Shown here: positions 24,751 to 34,745 of the stretch, one piece after another | Numbering within the stretch: position 1 is the first letter of the stretch | How the letters are laid out: each line of letters starts with the position of its first letter | NCBI GenBank assembly: GCA_030613055.1 | Contig: JAUWMR010000005.1 | Location: forward strand, 53,377-117,376 | From: Desulfobacteraceae bacterium | GTDB lineage: Bacteria; Desulfobacterota; DSM-4660; Desulfatiglandales; Desulfatiglandaceae | Direction: 5' to 3' | DNA length: 64,000 bases | Program-made: the position numbers and the translations under genes | Notes under the pieces: model-generated | What the model was told of the DNA's origin: nothing | Databases searched by the model: none | The model's input: only the letters and a program-made list of their open reading frames with translations

Positions 24751-27700
24751 ATGACAGGCCCTGAGAATTTTGATCTATTGAATAGCCCCCTTGAAGGGAC
24801 AAGCCTTATAGAGGCAAGCGCCGGTACGGGGAAAACCCATACCATTACAGGGCTGGTTCTCAGGCTGGTTCTTGAGAAGGGTCTCCTTGTCAACGAAATC
24901 CTCGTGGTCACATTTACCGAGGCTGCCACTGAGGAATTGAAGGACAGGATTCGAACAAAGCTGTGGGAGGCCATTGGGGCATTCTCTGGTGGCCGGGATG
25001 ACGATGCCTGGCTGAACGGTCTACTGAGAAAAATAGAGAATCCGAAGACTGCATTGCGACGACTGAATGAAGCACTCCGAAGCTTTGATCAGGCGGCCAT
25101 ATTTACCATACACGGGTTCTGCAGGAGAATGCTTCATGAAAACGCCTTTGAAAGCGGTAGCCTCTTTGATACCGAGCTTGTGACTGACCAGGAGAAACTC
25201 AAGCAGGCGATTGTTGATGATTTCTGGCGAAAACACTTCTACGAGGCCTCACCTCTTTTTGTGAACTATGCGCTGCATAACGATTTCAGCCCGGACAACC
25301 TCCTTTCCTTACTCTCCAACAGGGTCTCCCAGCCATACCTGAAGATTATTCCTGATACTGGAATTCCGGATTCCTCTCAACAGGAGAATGAATTCAGTGT
25401 GTCTTTTAAGGAAACTTCAAAGGCCTGGCAGCCAGCAAGAGAAGAGGTTGAAGAGATCCTTGCCACTTATGAAGGCCTAAACAGGAATAGATATAGAAAA
25501 GCGAATATCCCAATCTTGATCCAGTCTATGGACCACTATGTAAAATCCCGTGGTCATAATCCAATATTATTCAAAGGATTTGAAAAATTTACTGCCAGTG
25601 AACTCGAAATTTCGTTGAAAAAAGATTATGCCCCACCTGTGCATCCGTTTTTTGAATGCTGCGAAAGATTAAAGAAAGCCTTTGACGACCTTGAAGACAT
25701 TTTTAAGAGGCATCTGCTTGGGCTAAAAATAGAATTATTTCATTATGCAAGAAATGAGCTTACAAGGAAAAAAAGGGAGAAAAATATTCAGTCTTTTGAC
25801 GACCTTCTGCTCAAACTGCATAAAGCCCTGGAGGGAAAAAGTGGGGTATATCTTGCAGGGGCAATAAGGGCCAAATTCAAGGCTGCCTTGATAGATGAAT
25901 TCCAGGACACGGACCCGGTCCAGTACGCCATTTTTAAAAAGATTTTCGGAACCGAAGACAGGATACTTTTTTTGATCGGCGATCCCAAGCAGGCCATATA
26001 CGGGTTCCGAGGTGCTGATATCTTTGCCTACATGAAGGCGAAAGGTGACGCGAAATCCCAGTACACTCTAAGGGAAAACTGGCGGTCCGATCCCGACCTG
26101 ATTGCTGCAATAAATGCCGTTTTTACCCAAACAGAACATCCCTTTGTCTATGATGAAATACCATTTCAGCCGGCTGTTCCCGCAGAGAGGAAAGACATCA
26201 CTATTCTCAGGCTGAACGGCGAATCTGAACCGCCTTTTCAACTTTGGTTTGTAGAGGCGGGTAAAATAACCGACTCTGAAAAGTCGATTACTAAGGCTAA
26301 GGCCCGGGTAATGATTTCTCAGGCTGTGGCAGCGGAGATTTCGAGGCTTCTAAGGCGGATGGGTCAGGTCTACACTCTTGACAGTCCATATGAAGAGCGT
26401 AGACCTGACCCCATCAGGTATGTAAGAGAAGGTGACATTGCCGTATTGGTGCGCACGAACGCAGAGGCGCGCCTTATGCAGGAAGCCCTCACAAGCCTTC
26501 ATATCCCGAGCGTTCTTTACAGTACGGGCGACCTTTTTGATACACATGAAGCCATGGAAATGGAGAGGCTTCTTACCGCAATTACAGAACCCGGCAATGA
26601 ACGACTCTTAAGAGCAGGCCTGACGACAGATATAATGGGTGTCAGCGGTGAGAAAATTTGTAGTCTAATGGAGGATGAAACCGGGTGGGAAAACTGGCTT
26701 GTTAAATTCAAGACATTTCACGATCTGTGGAATGAGCGCGGTTTTATCCGCATGTTTAGATATCTGCTAATACAAGAAAAGGTCATGCCCCGCCTCATGT
26801 TTTTGTCCGATGGAGAACGGCGCAATACAAACCTGCTGCACCTCTCGGAAGTCCTCCACCAGAAATCCGTTGAAAAGAAGCTCGGTATGGCAGATCTGCT
26901 CAAATGGCTTTCAGAGCAGAGAGATGGAAGTATGCCCGGGTTCGAAGAACACCCCCTGCGTCTCGAAAGTGATGAGAATGCTGTCAAACTTGTGACTATC
27001 CATAAGAGTAAGGGCCTTGAATATCCTGTTGTTTTTTGCCCCTTTTCGTGGGATGGCTCCAGAATGAAGAAATCAAAAGACCCTTTCATGTTCCACGATG
27101 AAGCCCACAGCATGACCTTAACTCTTGATCTTGGCTCTTCACATATGGATGAAAACCGTCCAATTGCTGAGAAGGAAATCCTGGCGGAGAATCTGAGGCT
27201 CTTTTATGTGGCCCTAACCCGGGCAAAAAACCGCTGCTACTTCATCTGGGGTCGCTTTAATATGGCTGAGACTTCCGCTCCGGCTTACCTTCTTCACTCG
27301 CCTGAATCATGGGAAGAAAGAGATATTGTTGATGCTACCGCCAAAATATTTGCAGGGTTAAGTGATGAAGATGTGCTTTCGGGCCTGAGAATTGCCGTTG
27401 ACAAGGCCGGAGGAAGCATCGGGCTATCTGATATGCCAGAGGCGCAGGGGAGGGCGTATTCTCCTTTACCAGTCCGGGAGGAAACCTTCAGTTGCCTGAA
27501 ATTTTCAGGGACCATAGATCGTCAGTGGCGCATTTCAAGTTTTTCATCTCTTGTATCGGGCCTGCGGCACTCGGATGAATTGCCTGATCGGGATTCCATA
27601 AGTCTTCCTGATGCCTATGATCAAAAAGATCTTCAAGAGTTGGACACCGAAGAACCGGTCTTAGATATTTTTTCCTTTCCAAGAGGCGCAAAGGCCGGGA

Positions 27701-28455
27701 CATTCCTGCACGATGTTCTGGAACACCTGGATTTTGCTGAAGGGGAACCGGCTGTTGTGAAGGCCCTGGTTGCAGATAAACTCAGGGAATACAAATTTGA
27801 ATCCTACTGGCTGGACATTATTTGTGGTACGATCACAACCGTCCTTAATGCGCCACTGGACCCTGGATCAGAAGATCTAAAATTCTCATGCATCCGGAAC
27901 AGAGATCGTTTGAACGAGTTAGAATTCTACTTTCCTTTGAAATCTATTTCCCCGGAGAAACTTGAAAGGTTATTTCAAGCGAACATGGGGCATCTACCCT
28001 TCAACGGTGGATCTTCGAGCACGCATGCGGCTGAGCTTCGATTTCTGGGAGGGCCTCCGGAAACCATCGAGCGACTTCAATTCTCTCCCACCAGGGGATT
28101 TATGAAAGGATTCATGGATCTGGTCTTTCAGTGGCGCGACCGTTTCTATTTAGTGGACTGGAAATCCAATTTCCTTGGGAGCCGAATCGAAGACTATGGC
28201 CAAGCATCCCTAACACTGGCAATGAAAAATGAAGCCTACATTTTACAGTATCACATATACACCCTGGCCTTAGATCAATACTTGCGGATGCGTATGCCCG
28301 GATATAGTTACGAAGATCACTTTGGAGGCGTTTTTTACATATTCCTGCGGGGCATTGACCCTGAAAAAGGAACCAACTTTGGCATTTACAGGGATCTGCC
28401 TTCGCCAGAATTGATAAAGGAATTAAGAGAAGCCCTGATTGAAAAACACTCATAA
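24751..28455 (+). CDS. recB: Exodeoxyribonuclease V beta subunit (RecB)
   Basis: 1234 residues. N-terminal superfamily 1 helicase: Walker A IEASAGTGKTHTITGL, motif Ia VVTFTEAATEELKDRIR, motif II ALIDEFQDTDPVQY, motif III LIGDPKQAIYGFRGAD, motif V VTIHKSKGLEYPVVF and motif VI LFYVALTRAKNR. The C-terminal RecB nuclease has GFMDLVF and YLVDWKSN with the catalytic Asp/Asp-x-Lys. Together with RecC and RecD it resects double-strand breaks. An odd feature is a near-perfect 58-bp palindrome within the coding sequence (26358-26415), read in frame as ~19 residues between motif IV-like regions without breaking the gene. Confidence 0.96.
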   Translation: MTGPENFDLLNSPLEGTSLIEASAGTGKTHTITGLVLRLVLEKGLLVNEILVVTFTEAATEELKDRIRTKLWEAIGAFSGGRDDDAWLNGLLRKIENPKTALRRLNEALRSFDQAAIFTIHGFCRRMLHENAFESGSLFDTELVTDQEKLKQAIVDDFWRKHFYEASPLFVNYALHNDFSPDNLLSLLSNRVSQPYLKIIPDTGIPDSSQQENEFSVSFKETSKAWQPAREEVEEILATYEGLNRNRYRKANIPILIQSMDHYVKSRGHNPILFKGFEKFTASELEISLKKDYAPPVHPFFECCERLKKAFDDLEDIFKRHLLGLKIELFHYARNELTRKKREKNIQSFDDLLLKLHKALEGKSGVYLAGAIRAKFKAALIDEFQDTDPVQYAIFKKIFGTEDRILFLIGDPKQAIYGFRGADIFAYMKAKGDAKSQYTLRENWRSDPDLIAAINAVFTQTEHPFVYDEIPFQPAVPAERKDITILRLNGESEPPFQLWFVEAGKITDSEKSITKAKARVMISQAVAAEISRLLRRMGQVYTLDSPYEERRPDPIRYVREGDIAVLVRTNAEARLMQEALTSLHIPSVLYSTGDLFDTHEAMEMERLLTAITEPGNERLLRAGLTTDIMGVSGEKICSLMEDETGWENWLVKFKTFHDLWNERGFIRMFRYLLIQEKVMPRLMFLSDGERRNTNLLHLSEVLHQKSVEKKLGMADLLKWLSEQRDGSMPGFEEHPLRLESDENAVKLVTIHKSKGLEYPVVFCPFSWDGSRMKKSKDPFMFHDEAHSMTLTLDLGSSHMDENRPIAEKEILAENLRLFYVALTRAKNRCYFIWGRFNMAETSAPAYLLHSPESWEERDIVDATAKIFAGLSDEDVLSGLRIAVDKAGGSIGLSDMPEAQGRAYSPLPVREETFSCLKFSGTIDRQWRISSFSSLVSGLRHSDELPDRDSISLPDAYDQKDLQELDTEEPVLDIFSFPRGAKAGTFLHDVLEHLDFAEGEPAVVKALVADKLREYKFESYWLDIICGTITTVLNAPLDPGSEDLKFSCIRNRDRLNELEFYFPLKSISPEKLERLFQANMGHLPFNGGSSSTHAAELRFLGGPPETIERLQFSPTRGFMKGFMDLVFQWRDRFYLVDWKSNFLGSRIEDYGQASLTLAMKNEAYILQYHIYTLALDQYLRMRMPGYSYEDHFGGVFYIFLRGIDPEKGTNFGIYRDLPSPELIKELREALIEKHS
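26358..26415. repeat. REP-like palindrome inside recB
   Basis: Left arm GATGGGTCAGGTCTAC with inner CTCTT, right arm AAGAG with GTAGACCTGACCCCATC. This is a stem of over 20 bp with one-base imperfections and a ~12-nt loop. The GGTCAGGTCT...AGACCTGACC type resembles REP elements mobilised by IS200-like REP transposases. It sits in frame, encoding residues near MGQVYTLD and RRPDPI. Confidence 0.8.
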
Positions 28456-28586
28456 TTCCACATACATTGAAAGAGTTTTCTCGGGTAAAAGGCTTCCTTT
28501 CCGACATGCCAGATTAAAACATAAGTCAAATAAGTTCATTTTTCACACAATCAGGGATTTTGACACTATCAGGAGCAAACAGGAAG

Positions 28587-30428
28587 ATGACAGATGTAAA
28601 AGACATACAACACCTGATAGAAAAAGGCTGTTTTTCGGAGCTTGATATCCATTTTGCCAAGCTAATGACAAGGCTTTCGGAACATGAGTTGCCCGGGCTT
28701 TTCCTTGCCGCTGCTCTTGTAAGCCGCGCCACATCGGAAGGTCATGTCTGCCTGGACCTTTCCTCGCTGGAAGGGAAACCGCTTATGGATGATGATCCGG
28801 ACCTTCTGTCTATTACCTGCCCGAACCTATCACAATGGAGCGAGATACTTATTTCCAGCAGTGTTGTGGGAAGACCGGGTGATTACAGGCCACTTATCTT
28901 AGATGACAGGTCACGTCTCTACCTGTACCGGTACTGGGATTATGAAAAAAAATTAGCTGATGACCTCAAGGCTCGCTCGGCTGCTGAAGTAAACACACAT
29001 GATTCACAGTTACTTAAAGATAGGCTGTCAAGGCTCTTTTCTGGCGATAGCGCTGACTGGCAGAAAGTGGCTGCCCTTGTATCGGTCATGAAAAGGTTTT
29101 GTGTTATTTCCGGCGGGCCCGGAACAGGAAAAAGCACCGTCATTGCAAAGATTCTTGCCTTGATCATGGAGCAGACGAATGACTGTAATAAAATGCGGGT
29201 AGCCCTCGCCACACCCACCGGCAAGGCCGCTGCCCGCCTGCAAGAGGCCATCAAGAACACCAAAGAAGGCCTTCCCGTGGATAATCAGGTAAAAGAAGCT
29301 ATCGTTCCTGAGGCATCAACCATTCACCGCTTGTTGGGCGCAATTCCGGGTTCACCTTACTTCCGTCATAATGCAGAAAACCTACTCCCTGTCGATCTGG
29401 TCGTTATTGACGAAGCTTCAATGGTAGATCTTGCACTAATGTCAAAACTTGCCTGTGCAATTCCTCCTGATGCCCGGCTGATCCTTCTCGGTGATAAAGA
29501 TCAATTGGCTTCGGTTCAGGCCGGAGCCGTGCTCGGGGACATCTGCAATAGAGGCCGCATGCACGAGTTTTCTCATAAGTTCTCCGAAATACTTGGTAAA
29601 ATCACAGGCAACCGGATCACTATTTCACAGGACGCCAACGGATCGGCGCTTCAGGATTGTGTAGTTCAACTCCAAAAGAGCTATCGTTTTGGAACCCACA
29701 GCGGCATTGGGAAGCTAAGCCGGGCTGTAAACAGAGGCGAGGGCGACCTTGCGTTAAGTCACCTTAAAGATAGCATGTATCAAGACATCGGATGGAAACC
29801 CCTGCCCGAGGCCAACGCCCTGTACTGGCAACTAAGGGAAAAAATTGTTCAGGGCTACAAACCGTATCTAACGGCCGAAGATCCTATTGATATCTTCAAT
29901 CTGCATGAACAGTTCCGCATATTGTGCGCCCTTAGAAAAGGGCCTTATGGCGTGGGAGCCCTTAACCTTCTTGTTGAGAAAATACTTAAGGATGACAACC
30001 TTATTAATCCGAACAGGACCTGGTACAAAGGCAGGCCTGTGTTGATTACACACAATGATTACGAATTAGGGCTTTTTAACGGCGATATCGGCATTATCCT
30101 TCCTGACCCTGCTTCTAATAATGAGCTTCGCGCACTTTTCTTGTCGGCGGACGGGACCTTAAGAAAATTCCTGCCCTTCAGGCTGCCAGAGCATGAAACC
30201 GTATATGCCATGACCGTGCATAAAAGCCAGGGATCAGAGTTTGATAATGCCCTGCTCCTCCTCCCTGACAGGTATGCGCCTGTCCTCACAAGAGAACTTA
30301 TCTATACAGGCATCACACGGGCAAAGCGGAGTATTGAGGTCTGGGCTACAGAACCTGTATTTCTTGAAGGAGTACACCAGCAGACCTTACGGGCATCCGG
30401 CCTGCGCGATGCATTATGGGAAACATAG
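28587..30428 (+). CDS. recD: Exodeoxyribonuclease V alpha subunit (RecD)
   Basis: 613 residues. An N-terminal ~160-residue RecB-interacting region is followed by a superfamily 1B helicase: Walker A ISGGPGTGKSTVIAKIL, DLVVIDEASMVD (motif II), LGDKDQLASVQAGAVLGD (motif III), AMTVHKSQGSEFDNALLLLP and YTGITRAKRSIEVW. RecD is the fast 5'-3' motor of RecBCD. ATG 28587 is preferred (AGGAG 11 nt upstream); the TTG at 28560 is an alternative. It is the last gene of the recC-recB-recD group. Confidence 0.95.
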   Translation: MTDVKDIQHLIEKGCFSELDIHFAKLMTRLSEHELPGLFLAAALVSRATSEGHVCLDLSSLEGKPLMDDDPDLLSITCPNLSQWSEILISSSVVGRPGDYRPLILDDRSRLYLYRYWDYEKKLADDLKARSAAEVNTHDSQLLKDRLSRLFSGDSADWQKVAALVSVMKRFCVISGGPGTGKSTVIAKILALIMEQTNDCNKMRVALATPTGKAAARLQEAIKNTKEGLPVDNQVKEAIVPEASTIHRLLGAIPGSPYFRHNAENLLPVDLVVIDEASMVDLALMSKLACAIPPDARLILLGDKDQLASVQAGAVLGDICNRGRMHEFSHKFSEILGKITGNRITISQDANGSALQDCVVQLQKSYRFGTHSGIGKLSRAVNRGEGDLALSHLKDSMYQDIGWKPLPEANALYWQLREKIVQGYKPYLTAEDPIDIFNLHEQFRILCALRKGPYGVGALNLLVEKILKDDNLINPNRTWYKGRPVLITHNDYELGLFNGDIGIILPDPASNNELRALFLSADGTLRKFLPFRLPEHETVYAMTVHKSQGSEFDNALLLLPDRYAPVLTRELIYTGITRAKRSIEVWATEPVFLEGVHQQTLRASGLRDALWET

Positions 30429-30518
30429 TCTTTTAGAACCGTGATCTTTGAACCTGAAATACTGGTAGTAATAATATAAGAGAATCATCTGGATCCGGTT
30501 CCCTGTCTTAATAAATAT

Positions 30519-31298
30519 TCAGGTGTGCAGAATTTCGGACACGGGTACAAAAGAGATCCCGGAAGGCTCAACCCCGGTTAAAAACAGCCTCATTGCATTA
30601 GCGGTTTCCCTGAAGGGATGCCCGATTCCTATGGCACTCCCATATTTTTGTGCCCGCCTGCTTAACTTCAGGAGTTGCTTATGAACATATGATTCACTCT
30701 GAACATTGTCCAGGAAGATATTCCGGCAGGCAGCAGGCATATGGAATTTTTTAGCGGTCATATAGGCCAGTGAACGATTTGATGTGAGGCTATCCACAAA
30801 AAACAGACCTCTTTTTTCCACAACCCTAAGGGCCTCACTAATCTCCCTCTTGCATGCGGTAAACTTCGATCCCATATGGTTGTTAACCCCTGCCGCAAAA
30901 GGTACACGGGAGATATTTTCTTCCATTATTACTTCAATCCGCTCTGTTTCATCTCCCACGTACAGGGCCCCTGGGCCCGGATCGACTTCCGGATTCCAGG
31001 GCTCCATGGGCTGGTGGAGCATGATTTCATAGCCACGTTCATGTATCTCAAGTGCCAGGTCATAAGAATGAACAAGCCGGGGCAGGATGGAAAACGTAAC
31101 AGGGCAATCCAGTTTCATAAACCGTCTTGCATGGGAAATGCTTTGCCCTATATCATCAATGATCAGGGCGATACGGGGACGCAAAGGGAATTTGTTGTTT
31201 TGCTCGCCATACGCAAGGGCCTTTGAAAAACCATTCAATCCTAAGACACTTCCCGCTAAAAAAAAACTGCTTTTGACCAAAAAACTCCTTCTATCCAT
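30519..31298 (-). CDS. Divergent polysaccharide deacetylase family protein (YibQ-like)
   Basis: 259 residues. The N-terminus MDRRSFLVKSSFFLAGSVLG resembles a Tat-type or lipid-independent export signal with a twin Arg. The catalytic-type segments IALIIDDIGQS, VTFSILP, EIMLHQPMEPW and NNHMGSKFT are those of the divergent polysaccharide deacetylase family (DUF610), whose members lie in the cell envelope, often beside murein or cell-division genes. Substrate is unknown. It is convergent with recD. The next minus-strand gene upstream is a TPR/SPOR protein, consistent with an envelope role. Confidence 0.85.
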   Translation of the reverse strand: MDRRSFLVKSSFFLAGSVLGLNGFSKALAYGEQNNKFPLRPRIALIIDDIGQSISHARRFMKLDCPVTFSILPRLVHSYDLALEIHERGYEIMLHQPMEPWNPEVDPGPGALYVGDETERIEVIMEENISRVPFAAGVNNHMGSKFTACKREISEALRVVEKRGLFFVDSLTSNRSLAYMTAKKFHMPAACRNIFLDNVQSESYVHKQLLKLSRRAQKYGSAIGIGHPFRETANAMRLFLTGVEPSGISFVPVSEILHT

Positions 31299-31416
31299 TA
31301 ATTGCTCCTTGCAAATCGCATGGATTTGTCATCAATCTTACGCCCCCGGATAGATACTTGAACCAAGTCTGCTTTTTTTGCGGAATAAAACTGCACTATA
31401 ATATTTACGTAATATA

Positions 31417-31486
31417 GTAATAGTTTAGCTCTTTGAAAACAGTACCGGGCCATGGGGATCTCTTTTTTAAAGAGTTAAACTGTTAC
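31417..31486. repeat. MITE-like family A, short form (70 bp)
   Basis: GTAATAGTTTAGCTCTTTGAAAA at one end and TTTAAAGAGTTAAACTGTTAC at the other. The first ~46 bp match, with two mismatches, the inverted right end of the 295-bp element at 5313-5607 (including CAGTACCGGG-CATGGGGATCTC), so it looks like an internal-deletion derivative. Confidence 0.8.
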
Positions 31487-31576
31487 GGAATATACAATGT
31501 ATTGAGGTATTAGTCAAGAAAAGATACAATATATAGTATATAGAAAATAAATCCAGAAAGGAATAACGGGAAAACA

Positions 31577-33040
31577 TCAGGGTACATAAAAGGACCGAAC
31601 GCTTGATGTCATTTTTTCTTTTTCAGAAAAGTCGGCGGCGGCCTTTTTTGCCATCTCGAGCGTGGCATACTTGCCAACAAGAACAGTATGCAAAACCCTT
31701 CTCCCGGAGTAGGTCATTGGGATTGAACGGGCCTCATAGCCCTTTTCTTTTAGCCGCGCAGTTAATCTTGCCGCATTTTGACTGGAACTGAAAGCCCCAA
31801 TCTGAACTGAATAGACCTTTACCTGAGATCCTGGGGCCACTGCGGCCCCGGTTAGTGATATTGGTTTCGGTTTCTCCGCTGTAATGTGCTCTTCTTTTGC
31901 GTCCGCCGGGGTGTCTGCACCCGAGATCTGTGCCGCACATATATCATATTCTTCCTCTGCCAGCATATTCCGCCAGGATCTGTGAGCCCTGTAAGACTTC
32001 AGGCGATCAGCAAACCCTGCCATTTGTTCTGTCTTTCTTTCCTGCGTCGCCATGGCGATAGCCTTTTCCTGTGTTGCTGTGGCCTTTTCGAACTTGCCCG
32101 CCTCGGCATAAGCCGCGGCAAGGGTATCGAGGTGATTAACTTCCGGCTTTAGCTCCACTGCTTTTTCTGCAGCTTTTATCGCTTTAATCCCGTCCCTATA
32201 TGTGTCATCTTCACAAACAGTGAGTGTCCAGGCAAGCTGGTTGTATGCCTCTGCGTAATTCGGATCAATATCAAGGGCCTCTGTCGAATCCGCAATCGCC
32301 CGCTCACAGTTTCCCTTATGATGCCAGGCCATAGCCCGATTGTAGTATGCCTCGGCATAGTCAGGATCTATGCGTATGGCAATGGTGTAATCTGCAATGG
32401 CCTCATCATAATTCTCCTTTTTTGCCCAGACAGCGCCTCGTTTGTTATAGGCATCTGCAGATCGTGGGTCTTTCTCCACAGCTTTTGAATAATCGGCAAT
32501 TGCCTTATCAAAATCACCTTTTTTATCCCAGGCGAATCCACGGGCGTTGTATGCCTGGGCATATCCCGGCCTTACTTCCAATGCCTTAGTGTAATCATCA
32601 ATAGCCCTGTCAAGATTGCCTTGTTGGTGCCAGACATAACCTCGATTGTAATATGCTTTTGCATAGCCAGGGCTTAATTCTAACGCCCTGTTAAAATCAA
32701 CCATGGCCTGTTTGTATTCACCCTTTTTTACTAACGCAACTCCCCGGTTGTTGTGGGCCTGGAAATAGTCCGGAAATATTTCCAGGGCCTTGTTGTAATC
32801 CTCAATGGCCCGGTCAAGGTCACCCCTGTATTGCCAGGCCACACCCCGGTTATTGTATCCTTCTGCAATAGCATTTGAAAAGGCCCTGTGTGCCTCATCA
32901 AAGCGTTCGGCCTTTAAGTAACGAATACCTTTTTGAGACCAATCTTCTTGAGTATGACCCAGCACTGGAATAAATACCCATGCGATTAACAAAAATATTA
33001 CTAAACAACACACAGCCCTATTCATCTCATGCAACCTCAT
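31577..33040 (-). CDS. TPR-repeat periplasmic protein with C-terminal SPOR domain
   Basis: 487 residues. N-terminal hydrophobic segment (VCCLVIFLLIAWVFIPVLGHT) serves as signal or anchor. About eight tetratricopeptide repeats follow (for example AYNNRG..W...G..DRAI.DY.KALE), then a Glu/Lys-rich linker, then a SPOR domain (YSVQIGAFSSSQNAARLTARLKEKGYEA ... VLVGKYATLEMAKKAA) at the C-terminus. SPOR domains bind glycan strands without stem peptides at division sites. A GTG at 33070 would add ten residues, but ATG 33040 has AGGA close upstream. It is likely an envelope scaffolding protein; partners are unknown. Confidence 0.85.
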   Translation of the reverse strand: MRLHEMNRAVCCLVIFLLIAWVFIPVLGHTQEDWSQKGIRYLKAERFDEAHRAFSNAIAEGYNNRGVAWQYRGDLDRAIEDYNKALEIFPDYFQAHNNRGVALVKKGEYKQAMVDFNRALELSPGYAKAYYNRGYVWHQQGNLDRAIDDYTKALEVRPGYAQAYNARGFAWDKKGDFDKAIADYSKAVEKDPRSADAYNKRGAVWAKKENYDEAIADYTIAIRIDPDYAEAYYNRAMAWHHKGNCERAIADSTEALDIDPNYAEAYNQLAWTLTVCEDDTYRDGIKAIKAAEKAVELKPEVNHLDTLAAAYAEAGKFEKATATQEKAIAMATQERKTEQMAGFADRLKSYRAHRSWRNMLAEEEYDICAAQISGADTPADAKEEHITAEKPKPISLTGAAVAPGSQVKVYSVQIGAFSSSQNAARLTARLKEKGYEARSIPMTYSGRRVLHTVLVGKYATLEMAKKAAADFSEKEKMTSSVRSFYVP

Positions 33041-33070
33041 GATATCCTGCGTCTTCAGCGGTCTGCTCAC

Positions 33071-33514
33071 GTTAACCGGATAAAACTATTACAAAACATT
33101 TTATCATGTACGTATCGTAATCCAAAGCTTGATAGTCTCGCAAAAACTCGTACTTAGTGAATCTGTCATTTCGATCCCTCCAGCGGCGGGGTTGTGACTT
33201 TTTACGGGTTCATCAAGATCAAACAGCATATATTGACCAGCCTTGAGATCAAGACAATTCTATATTATTTTGGCATTACAAAAAAGATATTTCTACAGAC
33301 TCAAGGAATTTATTCCGTGGGCACAGGCGTCTTCCACTGTTGAATTTGAGGTTCTTTATGAATCACCTGTTTAATCGCCAATCTGCTGTAAGAGCGGCTT
33401 TAACCGCGACCTTGAGAATTGATGTTATTTGAAAATTGAGGATAAATTTGTTCTTACTGGGGACATTGTGAACTGTTAGGGTGGGCTTGGGGCGAGATGA
33501 CTATCTCCAGGATC
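33071..33514. other. Intergenic gap with one repeat, otherwise empty
   Basis: Contains a family B repeat at 33129-33217. I see no gene or regulatory motif in the remaining ~300 bp. Confidence 0.6.
33129..33217. repeat. MITE-like repeat family B, copy 4
   Basis: CTTGATAGTCTCGCAAAAACTC at the left and GTGACTTTTTACGGGTTCATCAAG at the right, an 89-bp short form with CAGCGGCGGGG in the core. Confidence 0.7.
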
Positions 33515-33760
33515 TCAGGTTCGTCCGCAGCAGCTTCCGGGACCCGCGCAGGTAGAAGGGGGCCCTTCAACGCCACAACACCGATCAGCGGCGCTTTCCG
33601 GAAACCCCTTTGTGGAGCTCACGGTTGCGTGTGCTGATAGCAATTTCTTGAGATTTCGACTCCCGCAGTTTCCACAAACAACCAAGTCGGTTTCATTGGA
33701 CTTCATAAGTATTTCTGTTCTATGTGCGCAATCAACACATTCGAATTCATAAATTGGCAT
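33515..33760 (-). CDS. FmdB-type zinc-ribbon small protein
   Basis: 81 residues. N-terminal FmdB zinc ribbon: MPIYEFECVDCAHRTEILM, then VVCGNCGSRNLKKLLS (two CxxC knuckles). The C-terminal tail is unusually Cys/Gly-rich (DRCCGVEGPPSTCAGPGSCC) and could bind metal. ATG 33760 has GGAGG in good position; the longer frame to 33802 lacks it. FmdB proteins are regulators or accessory proteins of unknown exact role. It sits next to two NifX-like proteins and a scaffold, consistent with metallocluster handling (inference). Confidence 0.85.
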   Translation of the reverse strand: MPIYEFECVDCAHRTEILMKSNETDLVVCGNCGSRNLKKLLSAHATVSSTKGFPESAADRCCGVEGPPSTCAGPGSCCGRT

Positions 33761-33900
33761 ACCGGATGCCTCCTCGATCAAAAATGAACTGCCTCGCAGC
33801 AAGCTGCGGGGAATTAACCCTTGTCCGCCTTTGGCGGATTAAACTTTTGGTAACACTTTAGCGTTATTAAAATGGGACATGTAGTTCCACAGGGCCTTAA

Positions 33901-34260
33901 CTACCACTGGCCCTCTGTATTTGCCTCATCGGCTAAGGGTAATTTTCCGTCAATATATGCCTGAACAGCATCCCTCACCGTGCCGCTGGCGTTATTTGCC
34001 ACACTAATGTTCCCTGCCTTAATGGCCTTAAAGGCGTTAGGTCCGCAAAAACCGGTAAGCAGGACCTCGGCTCCGCTATCACTTACCATTCCTGCCGCCT
34101 GAATGCCCGCCCCTTTCAGGGCATTTACATTTTCTTTGTTATCAAGAACCTTAAAATCAAAAGTCTCTGAATCCACAACAAGGAAATAAGGTGCCCTTCC
34201 AAAACGGGGATCCACTTCTGAATCAAGATCCGTACCGGTTGAGGTTACAGCTATTCTCAT
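33901..34260 (-). CDS. NifX/NifB-C-like dinitrogenase cofactor-binding family protein (1)
   Basis: 119 residues, single NifX-type domain (IAVTSTGTDLDSEVDPRFGRAPYFLVVD ... LLTGFCGPNAFKAIKAGNI). The family binds Fe-S or FeMo-cofactor-like clusters. No nitrogenase genes are in the window, so the role is probably in another metallocluster pathway. It overlaps the upstream gene (NifU-like scaffold) by one base, so they are coupled. It ends in DEANTEGQW without the Gly/Cys tail of the paralog at 34903. Confidence 0.88.
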   Translation of the reverse strand: MRIAVTSTGTDLDSEVDPRFGRAPYFLVVDSETFDFKVLDNKENVNALKGAGIQAAGMVSDSGAEVLLTGFCGPNAFKAIKAGNISVANNASGTVRDAVQAYIDGKLPLADEANTEGQW

Positions 34261-34709
34261 TAGTTATTCCCTCCGCTCTCATTTGATACATTTTGTTGAT
34301 CCTTCTGTTCATATTCTTCTAAGGCCTTTTGCAGGGTCTTCAGGGCTAAACGCGCACAATGGATCTTTTTATCAGGCAGTTTCTCAAGGTCCCTATACAA
34401 AACCTCCATATCGATTTTGCTTGCATCCTCTAAGCTCCTGCCCTTGGCAAGTTTTACTACAGCACATCCCGAGGCAACAGCACCGGGGCAGCCAAGCACC
34501 TGTATTTTGGCATCATTTATCTTGCCATCCTCAATACTAAGAGAGATTTTCATGGTATCACCGCAGGGCCCCGTAAGATCCGTAATCTGCTCTGCATCCT
34601 TAATAACGCCAATATTTTCCCTGGCCTGAAAATACTCAATCGCCTTATCTGAATATCCAGACTCGGAAAGCATCGTGTAAACATCATCATTCGTTTGTTT
34701 CTCGTTCAT
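34260..34709 (-). CDS. NifU/IscU-type iron-sulfur scaffold protein
   Basis: 149 residues. The NifU-N/IscU fold is shown by GPCGDTMKISLSIEDGKINDAKIQVLGCPGAVASGCAVVKLAKG and by IHCARLALKTLQKAL near the C-terminus; Cys residues at PCG, LGCPG and HCA occupy the scaffold positions. It would build or carry Fe-S clusters. It starts the two-gene coupled unit with the NifX-like protein. A short N-terminal extension of ~20 residues precedes the fold. No cysteine desulfurase is seen in the window. Confidence 0.85.
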   Translation of the reverse strand: MNEKQTNDDVYTMLSESGYSDKAIEYFQARENIGVIKDAEQITDLTGPCGDTMKISLSIEDGKINDAKIQVLGCPGAVASGCAVVKLAKGRSLEDASKIDMEVLYRDLEKLPDKKIHCARLALKTLQKALEEYEQKDQQNVSNESGGNN

Positions 34710-34745
34710 TTAAACAGACCCTTTCATCTATTCAATACAGTCATC

